A stretch of DNA of 64,000 bases from Thermococcus argininiproducens (GTDB lineage Archaea; Methanobacteriota_B; Thermococci; Thermococcales; Thermococcaceae), in assembly GCF_023746595.1 (NCBI RefSeq), contig NZ_CP080572.1, positions 1,844,530 through 1,908,529 on the forward strand, in the 5' to 3' direction. Made by a program: the position numbers and the translations under genes. Numbering within the stretch: position 1 is the stretch's first letter; each line of letters starts with the position of its first letter. A model generated the notes under the pieces. That model worked only from the letters and a program-made list of their open reading frames with translations. It had not been told where the DNA came from and searched no databases. Below are positions 53,375 through 61,930 of this stretch, piece after piece.

Positions 53375-54721
53375 ATGGTGCTAGATAAACTGGGACAGTC
53401 ATTAAATAATGCCCTAAGAAAGCTTGCACGTGCAAGCACGGTTGATGAAGCCCTTGTGAGAGATGTTGTTAGAGATATTCAGAGAGCTTTAATCACGAGT
53501 GATGTTAATGTTCGTCTTGTTCTTGAGTTAACCAAAAAAATAGAAAAAAGGGCCCTAGAAGAGAAACCTCCTGCTGGGGTCTCCAAAAAAGAACATATAA
53601 TAAAGATAGTGTATGAAGAACTTACAAACTTTCTAGGAAAAGAGGCTAAGCCAATTGAAATCAAAGCAAAGCCCACTATACTTTTAACAGTGGGTATCCA
53701 AGGTTCTGGAAAAACTACGAGCGTTGCAAAACTGGCCCGCTATTTTCAAAAACATGGTTACAAAGTTGGAGTTGTGTGTTCAGACACATGGCGTCCTGGT
53801 GCGTATCACCAGCTTAAACAGCTTGTAGAACCTCATGGTATCGAAGTCTTTGGAAATCCAGAGGAAAAAGATGCAATAAAACTCGCAAAAGAGGGTGTTG
53901 AGTATTTCAGGAAGAAAGGAGCAGACGTGATAATAGTTGACTCCGCTGGAAGACACAAAGAAGAGAAAGGTCTAATTGAAGAAATGAGACAGATAAGCAA
54001 TACAATAAATCCACATGAAGTCATCCTGGTAATAGATGGTACCATCGGACAACAGGCATATAACCAGGCTTTAGCCTTCAAAGAGGCAACCCCCATTGGG
54101 TCAATTATTGTTACCAAACTTGATGGTTCTGCAAAAGGAGGAGGAGCTTTATCCGCAGTAGTCGCTACTGGCGCTCCAATAAAATTCATTGGTGTAGGAG
54201 AGAAAATAGATGATCTTGAATCATTTGACCCGAAAAGATTTGTATCGAGGCTCCTCGGGCTTGGAGATATCCAAGGGTTGCTAGAAAAGTTCGAAGAACT
54301 GAGCAAGGAAGTAGAATTCAAAGAGGAGGATGTGGAAAAGTTCCTTAGAGGAAAATTCAACCTCAAGGATATGTACGCCCAACTCGAAGCCATGAGTAAA
54401 ATGGGGCCCCTTCAGCAAATATTGAAGATGATCCCTGGAATGGGGTATTCCATCCCTGATGAAATGATAAAAGTCAGTGAAGCTAGGTTAAAGAAGTTCA
54501 AAGTTATTATGGACTCAATGACTGAGGAAGAACTTGAAAATCCCGAAATAATAAACTATTCACGGATAAAGAGAATAGCCCGTGGCTCAGGTACAACACC
54601 AAAAGACGTAAGAGAGCTACTCAACCAATACAATCAAATGAAAAAATTCTTTAAGGGTATGGATAAAAGAAAATTGGCCAAGATGGCCAGGAAGTTTAAT
54701 GTTGGAGGGTTTGGTCTATGA
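53375..54721 (+). CDS. srp54: Signal recognition particle protein SRP54
   Basis: A 448-residue GTPase that binds signal sequences and 7S RNA at the ribosome. The N domain is followed by G-domain motifs [15 protein letters not shown] (G1), [21 protein letters not shown] (G3), [13 protein letters not shown] (G4), and the M domain with methionine-rich [19 protein letters not shown] and the RNA-binding [16 protein letters not shown] 53375 follows GGTGGAAAA. The next gene overlaps by four bases. Confidence 0.96.
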   Translation: MVLDKLGQSLNNALRKLARASTVDEALVRDVVRDIQRALITSDVNVRLVLELTKKIEKRALEEKPPAGVSKKEHIIKIVYEELTNFLGKEAKPIEIKAKPTILLTVGIQGSGKTTSVAKLARYFQKHGYKVGVVCSDTWRPGAYHQLKQLVEPHGIEVFGNPEEKDAIKLAKEGVEYFRKKGADVIIVDSAGRHKEEKGLIEEMRQISNTINPHEVILVIDGTIGQQAYNQALAFKEATPIGSIIVTKLDGSAKGGGALSAVVATGAPIKFIGVGEKIDDLESFDPKRFVSRLLGLGDIQGLLEKFEELSKEVEFKEEDVEKFLRGKFNLKDMYAQLEAMSKMGPLQQILKMIPGMGYSIPDEMIKVSEARLKKFKVIMDSMTEEELENPEIINYSRIKRIARGSGTTPKDVRELLNQYNQMKKFFKGMDKRKLAKMARKFNVGGFGL

Positions 54722-54957
54722 TAGAGGCCTTTGTGTTGATTATTGTTAAGCCCGGAAATGAAGATCTGGTATATGACAAACTGAATGGAGTATCCCAAGT
54801 TAAGGAGATATACAAGGTTTATGGAGAATATGATATTATACTCCGCGTTGAAGTGGACAATATCAAGGCCCTCGATGAATTTCATGACACAGTTTTGAGG
54901 AAAATAAGGGAGATAGAGATGACTGAGACGTTAATAGCAAGCTCCTATGGGAGCTGA
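54718..54957 (+). CDS. Stand-alone RAM (Lrp ligand-binding) domain protein
   Basis: A 79-residue protein equal to the Lrp effector domain alone: [49 protein letters not shown]. It overlaps the srp54 stop (ATGA) and is therefore translated with it. Family members bind amino acids or related metabolites; the link to SRP is not understood. Confidence 0.85.
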   Translation: MIEAFVLIIVKPGNEDLVYDKLNGVSQVKEIYKVYGEYDIILRVEVDNIKALDEFHDTVLRKIREIEMTETLIASSYGS

Positions 54958-54969
54958 GGTGATAAAAAG

Positions 54970-55494
54970 GTGGAGAAAAGGTGGGTAGCCACAATACACC
55001 TGGATAGCCTTCGAATTGAAAATGACCCTTCTTTTAAATTTAAGTGTTTACCAGGATGTGGTAGATGCTGCATTGAGTTAGACATACCCTTAAGGAATGA
55101 GGACATTGCCAAAATAGAGGATCTTGGATACAACGCATGGGAATTCGTTGATTATGAGAAAATGTTCTATCGTGGGAACAAATTTTTAGGATATGGTCTA
55201 AAAAAGAGACCATTTGACGACGCTTGCCCTTTCCTTCAGGAAGATGGTAAGTGCAAGATATACTCCCATAGACCACTTGCATGTAAACTCTATCCTTTTA
55301 TCTTAGTTAGACATGGTCTAGCCCTCGAAGTATACCTCAAAGAAGATTCTTTCTGTAAGGGAATTAATCACCCCGAGGGCGAACCTATCACACTCGAGCT
55401 TGCCCTCAGATACTTTGGAGACGTTATTAGAGAATACCAGCATAAACTGGGAATCTTAAACACGCACTACAAACCAGAAAATCTTACAATTTGA
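54970..55494 (+). CDS. YkgJ/CxxCxxCC-type cysteine-cluster protein
   Basis: A 174-residue protein. The Cys-rich motif FKCLPGCGRCCIELDIPL (about residues 24-40) with a later CPFLQEDGKCKIYSHRPLACKLYPF are the signatures of the YkgJ zinc/iron-chelating family (compare CxxCCxxYxxRPxxCRxYP). GTG 54970 is the start, with GAGGTGAT before it. It follows the RAM gene by 12 bases, so the three genes from srp54 probably form one operon. The reaction is unknown. Confidence 0.85.
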   Translation: MEKRWVATIHLDSLRIENDPSFKFKCLPGCGRCCIELDIPLRNEDIAKIEDLGYNAWEFVDYEKMFYRGNKFLGYGLKKRPFDDACPFLQEDGKCKIYSHRPLACKLYPFILVRHGLALEVYLKEDSFCKGINHPEGEPITLELALRYFGDVIREYQHKLGILNTHYKPENLTI

Positions 55495-55558
55495 AGGCCA
55501 ACCGAAACATATTTATACATTTTTCTGTCAATATTATCTACCAACAGGAGGTGGGAGC

Positions 55559-56272
55559 TTGAGTCAAATAGAAGCTGTCAAGGAAAAACTTCGAGTTATC
55601 AGGATTTTAAGGCTTTTGAAGAAGAATTACACCTATGAAGAGTTATCAAGGATTACAGGCCTTCCAATCACAGTGCTAAACAGATACGTGAGAGGGAAAG
55701 TTCTTCCAAGTACCCAGAGAACTAAGGAGTTAATAGAGGTACTCTCACCTTACCTAAACCTAGAAGAAGAAGTTAGGCGGAGAATAATATTTGATAAGCA
55801 TGGACTATTTGACAATTTGAAAATTCTTAGTGATAGTGACTTAATGAGCCTCATTGCCGAGACCATTGCCTCAAAATATAGGGAAGTGAAGATAGACAAG
55901 ATATTAACGGCTGCCACAGATGGTATTCCTTTGGCAATCCACATCGGAAATGAACTTGGTGTCGATGTAGTTTATGCTAAAAAGAAGAGAGAGGTTGGTG
56001 TGGAGAAGTTCTATGAGGTGAATTATGTATCAAGTTCTTCTGGTAGTGTTATGACACTTTATCTGCCCTACTGGGCTATTAAAAAAGGAGAAAATGTGCT
56101 CATAGTCGATGATGTGGTAAGAAGTGGAGAAACCCAAAAGGCATTGTTAGAAATGTGTAAACAGGCCAATGCTACCCCGGTAGGAATGTTCTTCCTGATA
56201 AGCGTTGGTACCGTCGTTGAAAGAATAAATGAGGAATATAATATCCCTGTGGATGTTATGATTCAACTTTAA
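55559..56272 (+). CDS. HTH plus phosphoribosyltransferase-like regulator (GfcR/PurR-like)
   Basis: A 237-residue protein joining an N-terminal helix-turn-helix (YEELSRITGLPITVLNRYVRGKVLPS) to a type I phosphoribosyltransferase fold, whose PRPP loop is VLIVDDVVRSGETQKAL. Archaeal members (GfcR in haloarchaea) are transcription factors that sense metabolites rather than enzymes. TTG 55559 follows GGAGGTGGGAGC. Targets cannot be read here. Confidence 0.88.
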   Translation: MSQIEAVKEKLRVIRILRLLKKNYTYEELSRITGLPITVLNRYVRGKVLPSTQRTKELIEVLSPYLNLEEEVRRRIIFDKHGLFDNLKILSDSDLMSLIAETIASKYREVKIDKILTAATDGIPLAIHIGNELGVDVVYAKKKREVGVEKFYEVNYVSSSSGSVMTLYLPYWAIKKGENVLIVDDVVRSGETQKALLEMCKQANATPVGMFFLISVGTVVERINEEYNIPVDVMIQL

Positions 56273-56304
56273 TTTTAATTTTTATTACTTTTGGAGGCCC
56301 CCCA

Positions 56305-56655
56305 ATGGAAGTTGAGAATATTCAAACAGAAGATAGATTCATGATATACAACGTTATGGGTAAAAGTATAATGGTGGAAACGGAGTTAAACAAGGAATTT
56401 AGATTTATTTGCCCAATTGAAGAATGTGGAGAAACCATAGAGATTCAGGGCATTATAAAAATAGTATCACTGGAAGAGTACAAGAGAGTCCTCAAAGAGA
56501 CTCTCAAAGAACATGCAGAATTTGAAGCCATCAAAACTCTAAACCCCACTCCCCTGATATTTGAAGGTACTGTAAACGGAAAAAAGGTAAAACTTCCCGC
56601 AGAGAGCGTTCAAAGTCTCGCCAAACGCTTCATAGACACTTTTCTAAACCTCTAA
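56305..56655 (+). CDS. Unknown archaeal protein
   Basis: A 116-residue protein, mixed alpha/beta: N-terminal strands around FRFICPIEECGETIEIQGII (a C-x4-C pair at about 36-41 that might bind metal), a central helix (SLEEYKRVLKETLKEHAEFEAIK) and a C-terminal helix. GGAGGCCCCCCA precedes the ATG. It overlaps the convergent Lrp gene by 12 bases. No family recognised. Confidence 0.65.
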   Translation: MEVENIQTEDRFMIYNVMGKSIMVETELNKEFRFICPIEECGETIEIQGIIKIVSLEEYKRVLKETLKEHAEFEAIKTLNPTPLIFEGTVNGKKVKLPAESVQSLAKRFIDTFLNL

Positions 56656-57087
56656 TGTGAAATCCTCCTTCACCACTTCCATAGCAACATGTGTGTAAGT
56701 TTTTTCCACCCCATCTATCCTGAGAAGTTTCTTCACAAATTTATTCATATCTTCTCGTCCCCTAAATTTTGCAATTACAATTATGTCATACTCTCCAGTT
56801 ACGTCATATACACATGCCACATGGGGATCTTTAGATATCTCTCGTTCGATCTCAATTATCCTCTTCCCTTGGGCCCTAACTCCAATAATGGTTGTCAGAT
56901 CATAACCCAACTTACTGTAATCAAGTTTTGGGGTAAAGCCCAAGATCACTTTCTCTTCTTCCAGCTTTTTAAGCCTGTTATAAACTGTTCCAACTGCAAT
57001 TCCCAATTTCTTGGCTATCTCTCTATAAGAAAGTCTAGCGTCTTTCTGAAGGATCGAGATTATCTTCCTATCGAGCTCATCCACCAT
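56644..57087 (-). CDS. Lrp/AsnC family transcription regulator
   Basis: A 147-residue Lrp protein with helix-turn-helix LSYREIAKKLGIAVGTVYNRLKKLEEEKVILGFT and RAM domain VACVYDVTGEYDIIVIAKFRGREDMNKFVKKLL. It belongs to the short LrpA-type group of Thermococcales, some of which repress their own gene. ATG 57087 follows GGTGTAGAGGA. Confidence 0.9.
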   Translation of the reverse strand: MVDELDRKIISILQKDARLSYREIAKKLGIAVGTVYNRLKKLEEEKVILGFTPKLDYSKLGYDLTTIIGVRAQGKRIIEIEREISKDPHVACVYDVTGEYDIIVIAKFRGREDMNKFVKKLLRIDGVEKTYTHVAMEVVKEDFTLEV

Positions 57088-57201
57088 TCCTCTACACCAA
57101 AGAGAATTTGAAAAATACTTTAAATACCCTTGGATTTTTGTTAAATAGAATAGTTTAACACAAAATTTATAAGCGAGAAAGAACGGATAGGAAACGGGAG
57201 T

Positions 57202-57279
57202 GGACCGGTAGCCTAGCCAGGATAGGGCATCGGCCTCCTAAGCCGAGGGTCCCGGGTTCGAATCCCGGCCGGTCCGCCA
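57202..57279 (+). tRNA. tRNA-Arg (CCT)
   Basis: Acceptor GGACCGG (57202-57208) pairs with CCGGTCC (57269-57275), then G and an encoded CCA. The anticodon arm TCGGC-CTCCTAA-GCCGA gives anticodon CCT, reading AGG. The T arm CCGGG-TTCGAAT-CCCGG is intact. A TATA box TTTATAAG lies at about 57166-57173. Confidence 0.96.
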
Positions 57280-57320
57280 GAAGAATTCTTTGTTGTTATA
57301 CAAGAAAAATAAAATGAGTT

Positions 57321-57381
57321 CTGTCTCAGGTGTGATGGCCCTCATCATCTTTCAGTGCCGGGCCACGCCCATCATCGACAG
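57321..57381 (-). ncRNA. C/D box guide sRNA
   Basis: Minus strand: C ATGATGG (57369-57375), D' CTGA (57352-57355), C' ATGATGA (57342-57348), D CTGA (57326-57329). D'-C' spacing is 3 and C'-D is 12. A perfect terminal stem CTGTC/GACAG (57377-57381 with 57321-57325) closes it. The guides are GCGTGGCCCGGCA (D') and GGGCCATCACAC (D). It sits right after tRNA-Arg on the other strand. Confidence 0.88.
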
Positions 57382-57460
57382 TAGAATCTCAATAATCAAT
57401 TTAAAGAAATTTTCGACAAAGTTAAAAATGTCAAATAAAATGCTCCTCAGGTGAGGTCTT

Positions 57461-57664
57461 ATGATTAAGGTCAAGGTCATTGGAAGAAAAATCGAGAGAG
57501 AGGTAGAGTATCAGAAGGGTATGAAAGTTAAAGATGTGCTTAGAGCAGTTGGATTCAACACAGAAAGTGCAATAGCAAAGGTGAATGGGAAAGTAGCTTT
57601 AGAAGATGATCCTGTTAAAGATGAGGATTATGTTGAAGTTATTCCAGTCGTTTCTGGAGGTTGA
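57461..57664 (+). CDS. MoaD/ThiS-like ubiquitin-fold sulfur carrier
   Basis: A 67-residue beta-grasp protein ending in VVSGG, the Gly-Gly tail that an E1-like enzyme adenylates and thiocarboxylates. KVKVIGRKIEREVEYQKGMKVKDVLRAVGFNTESAIAKVNGKV is the typical core. It could supply sulfur for molybdopterin/tungstopterin, tRNA thiolation or archaeal protein modification (SAMP-type). The ATG follows GGTGAGGTCTT. Confidence 0.9.
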   Translation: MIKVKVIGRKIEREVEYQKGMKVKDVLRAVGFNTESAIAKVNGKVALEDDPVKDEDYVEVIPVVSGG

Positions 57665-57693
57665 GACTTAACCTTTTATCATTTGGAGAAGAT

Positions 57694-57742
57694 TCCTTCC
57701 GAAAGGGGAGGAAATGCAAACACTCTAAAAGTGAGCACCGAA
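57694..57742 (+). repeat. Dispersed 49-base motif, copy 2
   Basis: TTCCGAAAGGGGAGGAAATG, then ACACTCTAAAAGTGAGCACCGAA: it matches the motif at 9078-9126 (minus) closely in sequence and length. Here no clear TATA follows the ACCGAA, and no copy of the structured ncRNA lies downstream. Confidence 0.6.
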
Positions 57743-57770
57743 GGATGATAATGAGTGGTTCCAATATACT

Positions 57771-58019
57771 TCACACAAAAGAAGCACTTACGAGTGGATA
57801 AGAAAACCTCCAAGACCCTTCGCATACTCTCTCACTAAGACTTTTCCACTTGACCTCGACGAACAGAGCTTTTTTCTCTCGCTCGTTCAAAGCAACAACT
57901 CTATTTTTTTCATCCCTGTGCCACCATCTTCCAATCTTTGTAAACTTGAACGGGAGCTTTTGTTCTATATTGAGCCTGATAAAGAACCCTTTGCCATGTC
58001 CGTGAAGGTGAAGCTCAAA
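57771..58019 (-). pseudogene. C-terminal remnant of a DUF234-type archaeal ATPase
   Basis: The minus strand reads KGFFIRLNIEQKLPFKFTKIGRWWHRDEKN, then ALNEREKKALFVEVKWKSLSER before decaying. KIGRWWHRD..E-(I)VALNE....FVEVKW is the nuclease-like C-terminal domain (DUF234) of the archaeal P-loop ATPase family that is abundant and mobile in Thermococcales. The ATPase domain and start are gone and stops lie upstream in frame, so it is a relic. It lies between the MoaD-like gene and alanine aminotransferase. Confidence 0.75.
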
Positions 58020-58178
58020 TGTCGATTAAGATCGTGCTTAGAGGTTTCAATTGCAACTTCTAACAACATATCTCTTCTGAGAATGACCGTCACTGTGATC
58101 ATTGAGAGGAGGAAACAAAAAGGTCTTAGAAAGCCTTGAAGAACTCAATACTCTTTCCTACCAAAAAAAGAAGAAAAA

Positions 58179-59372
58179 CTAACCAAGTCTTTCCTTCATG
58201 AACTTCTCCAAGTTGTCCATAGCCTCTTCCAGAATAGGCACTGGTGCAAGGAATATTGAACGGAAGTGCATTTCTCCTCCTTCTCCAAATCCAGACCCGT
58301 GGACAAATAGCACATGGGCATTATGGAGAACATCAAGTACAAATTCCTTGTCGTTCTTCCATGGGCCATCCTCAATCTTGGGGAAGATATAGAAAGCTCC
58401 TTCCGGTTTTTGGGTGCTTATTCCAGGTATTTCATTTAGGCGCTTGTATATGTAATCTCTCCTCTCCTTAAGCTTTGCCATGTACTCATCCAAATAATCC
58501 ATTGGGCCTGTAAGACCTGCTATAGCAGCTTTTTGGGCAGGAGTGTTTGGACAGAGTCTAATCCTCGCCAGTTTTCCAATGGCTTCTCTTACTTCAGCAA
58601 GCTTGTTTTCTGGATCAACGAAACACATGTATCCTAAACGCCAACCTGTAGCGAAATAAACCTTTGAAAGGCCATTCATTATTATCACAGGTACATCTTT
58701 AGTTAGAGAAGCTGGAGAAACGTGTTTTCCTTCGTATGTCATAAGATCGTAGATCTCATCGCTTATTATTGGTATGTCATATTCTCCAGCGAGATCAATT
58801 ATTTCCTGAAGAGTTTTCTTCTCATATAATGCACCAGTTGGGTTGTTTGGATTTATGACTGCTATAGCCCTTGTCTTGTCGCTTATTTTTTTCCTCATGT
58901 CATCAATATCCGGCTGCCACCCCTCTTCCTCAATTGTCCTATAGGCCACTGGGACTCCACCATAAAAGTGTACCAAAGCCACGTAAGGCGGATAACTTGG
59001 ACCGGGGATAAGTATCTCTTCCCCTCCATCTATCAGGGCCCCAAAGATAAATTGCAAAGCTTCAGTAACAGCTGCCGTAACCTGAACGTCCTCTGGTGTT
59101 ATATCAACCCCATTCTTTTTCTTTTCCCTTTCAACTATGGCTGCTCTAAGGTCTTTGTCCCCCTCACTGTCCCCATAATAGTTGTGACCTTCCATTATGG
59201 CCTCACAATAGGCTTTTTTCATATGCTCTGGTGGTTGAAAATCAAACTTTACTGGGTCCCCTATATTCAGTTTGATAATTTTAACACCTTGTTTTTCAAG
59301 TTCTCTTGCCGGAAGAACGACGTCTCTAATGGCATACTCAATGCCCATAGCCCGTTTAGATGCCTTTATCAT
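58179..59372 (-). CDS. Alanine aminotransferase
   Basis: A 397-residue class I PLP aminotransferase, close to the characterised P. furiosus enzyme that makes alanine from pyruvate as an electron and nitrogen sink in fermentation. Landmarks: NIGDPVKFDFQPPEHM, NPNNPTGALY, SDEIYDLMTYEGKH, the PLP lysine in NGLSKVYFATGWRLGY, and HGSGFGEGG near the end. ATG 59372 follows GGTGATGGTT. Confidence 0.92.
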   Translation of the reverse strand: MIKASKRAMGIEYAIRDVVLPARELEKQGVKIIKLNIGDPVKFDFQPPEHMKKAYCEAIMEGHNYYGDSEGDKDLRAAIVEREKKKNGVDITPEDVQVTAAVTEALQFIFGALIDGGEEILIPGPSYPPYVALVHFYGGVPVAYRTIEEEGWQPDIDDMRKKISDKTRAIAVINPNNPTGALYEKKTLQEIIDLAGEYDIPIISDEIYDLMTYEGKHVSPASLTKDVPVIIMNGLSKVYFATGWRLGYMCFVDPENKLAEVREAIGKLARIRLCPNTPAQKAAIAGLTGPMDYLDEYMAKLKERRDYIYKRLNEIPGISTQKPEGAFYIFPKIEDGPWKNDKEFVLDVLHNAHVLFVHGSGFGEGGEMHFRSIFLAPVPILEEAMDNLEKFMKERLG

Positions 59373-59495
59373 AACCATCACCTTCCAAAGTAGGTCAAAA
59401 ATATTTGTTTTCCGAGCATAAAAATTTTTCTTATTGTAGAATTACTCTTCATATTTGAGAGATAGCTTTAAAAAAGAAAAAACGTAGCTATTTCA

Positions 59496-59551
59496 GGCAA
59501 TGACGATTAGCAAGCATGCTGAAGAATGATGACGTGAACACCCTCCGAGCC
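59496..59551 (+). ncRNA. C/D box guide sRNA with C/C-substituted k-turn
   Basis: C ATGACGA (59500-59506), D' CTGA (59519-59522), C' ATGATGA (59526-59532), D CCGA (59545-59548), closed by GGC/GCC (59496-59498 with 59549-59551). D'-C' spacing is 3 and C'-D 12. The guides are TTAGCAAGCATG and CGTGAACACCCT. Both terminal boxes deviate at one base, and these two bases normally face each other as a U-U pair in the k-turn; here it is C-C. Confidence 0.8.
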
Positions 59552-59682
59552 TTTGTATTCACTTCAAAGTTTAAGAAAATCAGCGAATATTTGTCTTTAT
59601 TCCTTTTGTAGTTACCCGATTCTTGTTCTTTTGATCAAAAAATTTATTAACACGCGTTGCACACTTAGAAAAAGTGGATATA

Positions 59683-60507
59683 ATGGGGATTGTTGAAATC
59701 CTCTCAAGTGAAGAGTTTAATGAAAGTATCACTCTCCTAATCAATATAATAACAATAGCCCTAGCTCTCAAGTTCAGGAAACCATTTAAGGAGCGATATA
59801 TGGGTGCAGGAAAGTTTTATGATGCTTTGCTTCTTGCCACGGTGGTATGGTTTATCGCAGAGTGCTTCTATGCTCCAGCATATTTTTCAGATTACTTCAC
59901 AGAAGAATTTATAAAAAAGTCGGAATGGATTGCAGACAACATATGGGTAATATTCCAACTGTTGTTTCTTTATGCATTTGCATCACTTTTTGGAGCACTT
60001 GTGAGTAGGTATGCAATAGGGGTTATCAAAGAGAGATCTCTAAAAGACTCAGACAGCCTAGATGCTAGTTTAACTTCAGGCTCTTATATTGTAATTCCCG
60101 GAAAAGAGAAGGAAATTTTCCTAAGTATCCTACAAAAGCGTCCTGGATTCATTATTTCCCGAACCTCACCTGACAAAGTGAAAACATTTTTTGGAGTTAA
60201 GGAAACCCCTATAATGTGGCTTACAAAAGTAGAATGTGAACAGTGCATATGGCCTACAAACCTTGAGTACCTAGGACATTTGATAGTAGACTTTCTCAAA
60301 AAGGACAATATTCCAAAAGTAGTACTGATAGAGGGATTGGAATACCTCGCTCTTGAGAACAACTTTGAGAGGATCTTTAAGTTTCTCTCCAGCATTAAAG
60401 ATTACGCTGTTCTAACGAATTCAATAGTTCTCCTGGTAATTTCTCCAGAGGCATGGAATAAAAACCAATGGGCGATATTAAAGAAGGAATTCCCAGTGAT
60501 AGAATAA
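59683..60507 (+). CDS. Membrane protein with DUF835 domain
   Basis: About 274 residues. Three hydrophobic segments in the first 115 residues (ITLLINIITIALAL, DALLLATVVWFIAECFYAP, IFQLLFLYAFASLFGALV) are followed by a soluble DUF835 domain (about 130-274) with GSYIVIPGKEKEIF, PGFIISRTSPDKV and VVLIEGLEYLALENNFERIFKFL. DUF835 is restricted to a few archaeal groups and may be a sensor or regulatory module. ATG 59683 is preferred over GTG 59674. Confidence 0.82.
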   Translation: MGIVEILSSEEFNESITLLINIITIALALKFRKPFKERYMGAGKFYDALLLATVVWFIAECFYAPAYFSDYFTEEFIKKSEWIADNIWVIFQLLFLYAFASLFGALVSRYAIGVIKERSLKDSDSLDASLTSGSYIVIPGKEKEIFLSILQKRPGFIISRTSPDKVKTFFGVKETPIMWLTKVECEQCIWPTNLEYLGHLIVDFLKKDNIPKVVLIEGLEYLALENNFERIFKFLSSIKDYAVLTNSIVLLVISPEAWNKNQWAILKKEFPVIE

Positions 60508-60516
60508 AAATTAAAA

Positions 60517-61626
60517 TTAGAAGAGTGCACCATATTTGTAAAATATCTGACATGTGCCCTCATAAGATACCATACATGGACCAACGGGATTCCTCGGAGT
60601 GCATGTTTTTCCAAATAGAGGACACTGAGTAGGCAAGGCTAGACCCCTCAGTATTGCCCCACATATACAGCCTTTTTCTAAATCGGGAAGCTCTGGAGGC
60701 CTAATCTTGAAGAGACTCCTTATTTCGTAGTCTTTGTATTCCTTTTTAAGTTCCAAGCCACTATTGGGTATTACTCCCAGGGCCCTCCATTTTGCATCTA
60801 CAGTCTCAAAAATAGCTTCTATAGTCTTCTGAGCTTTCACATTTCCCTCATATTTAACAACCCTTGTATACTGGTTTTCTATCTTAGCTTCCCCTTTCCG
60901 TATAATCCTTAGAAGCATGAACACACCCATAAGGAAATCTACCGGTTCAAAACCTGCCACAACTTGCGGAACACCGTATTCCTTTGTTATGTATTCCCAT
61001 CCCTTAACTCCTATGATGGTGGAGACATGTCCAGGATCAACTAATCCGTCGAAGACTGTCCCCTGCTTTATTAGTGCCTCCACTGCAGGGGGAGTTAGTC
61101 GGTGAACAGAATATATTTTAAAATTCTCAATCTCCTTTTCAATGACTTCGTTTAATATTCCTGCCGCTGGAGCTGTTGTGGTTTCAAAACCTGGAGAGAA
61201 GTGAACAACAAGTTTATTACTCTCTTTAAGAGCAATCTTATAAGAATCGTATATTGAGTAAACAACCCTAACATCAAAACCTTCACTTTTTAAATCTGCA
61301 AAGCTACCAATTGCAGTCGGGATCTTATACATGTCACCAAAGGTCGTCAGGATAATCTCCTCACCCTCTTCCTTCGCCTTACGCACTATCTCCATCATTG
61401 TAGCTATATCTTCTGCAGGTGTGATACAAACAGGACACCCTGGGCCACTCATTATTTTAACGTTTTCCGGGAGAAGAGACCTTATTCCATTTCTAGTAAC
61501 TGTATCCTCATGAGTTCCACAAACGTGCATAAGTTTTACTTCTCTTCCTATTTTTTCAGCCTCTTTCTTTATGCCCATCAATATTTTTTGAGCTAATTCC
61601 CTATCTTGGAATATTGAGAGCTCCAT
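60517..61626 (-). CDS. hypD: Hydrogenase maturation protein HypD
   Basis: A 369-residue iron-sulfur scaffold that, with HypC, assembles the Fe(CN)2CO group of NiFe hydrogenases. HVCGTHEDTVT and SGPGCPVC hold the active Cys residues; C-terminal CICGAILRGL, QCPLFGKTCTPRNPVGPC and EGTCQIFYKYG bind the [4Fe-4S] cluster. ATG 61626 lies seven bases after GGAGG. It follows hypC directly. Confidence 0.95.
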   Translation of the reverse strand: MELSIFQDRELAQKILMGIKKEAEKIGREVKLMHVCGTHEDTVTRNGIRSLLPENVKIMSGPGCPVCITPAEDIATMMEIVRKAKEEGEEIILTTFGDMYKIPTAIGSFADLKSEGFDVRVVYSIYDSYKIALKESNKLVVHFSPGFETTTAPAAGILNEVIEKEIENFKIYSVHRLTPPAVEALIKQGTVFDGLVDPGHVSTIIGVKGWEYITKEYGVPQVVAGFEPVDFLMGVFMLLRIIRKGEAKIENQYTRVVKYEGNVKAQKTIEAIFETVDAKWRALGVIPNSGLELKKEYKDYEIRSLFKIRPPELPDLEKGCICGAILRGLALPTQCPLFGKTCTPRNPVGPCMVSYEGTCQIFYKYGALF

Positions 61627-61628
61627 GT

Positions 61629-61853
61629 TCATTCCTCCATGGCCTTCATAACTTCTTCCCAAGCTTTAATGCTCTCAAGGGCGGTCTTCTCATCAAGCTT
61701 TTCAATAGCAAACCCAGTGTGGACTATAACATAATCTCCCACTTTGACATCTTTTACGAAGTCTATTCTCGCTTCTCTTTTAACTCCTCCAAAATCCACT
61801 ATAGCAACGTTATCCTTAATTTCAATAACCTTAGCAGGTATTGCCAAACACAT
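61629..61853 (-). CDS. hypC: Hydrogenase maturation chaperone HypC
   Basis: A 74-residue protein starting MCLAIPAKVIEI; Cys2 binds the iron carried to HypD and the hydrogenase large subunit. FVKDVKVGDYVIVHTGFAIEKL is the conserved second half. Its stop is three bases from the hypD start, so the pair is an operon. HypAB, E and F are not in the window. Confidence 0.94.
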   Translation of the reverse strand: MCLAIPAKVIEIKDNVAIVDFGGVKREARIDFVKDVKVGDYVIVHTGFAIEKLDEKTALESIKAWEEVMKAMEE

Positions 61854-61930
61854 TTTCTCTCACCTAAAATGGGTACGGGAACTGGTTTTTAATTCTTTTT
61901 TAAACCATAAGTTGTTCACAGAATTGTGTA

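Noticed and set aside
57918-58139. 73-residue plus-strand ORF
   Set aside because: It is antisense to the decayed DUF234 ATPase frame and has no ribosome site or coding character.
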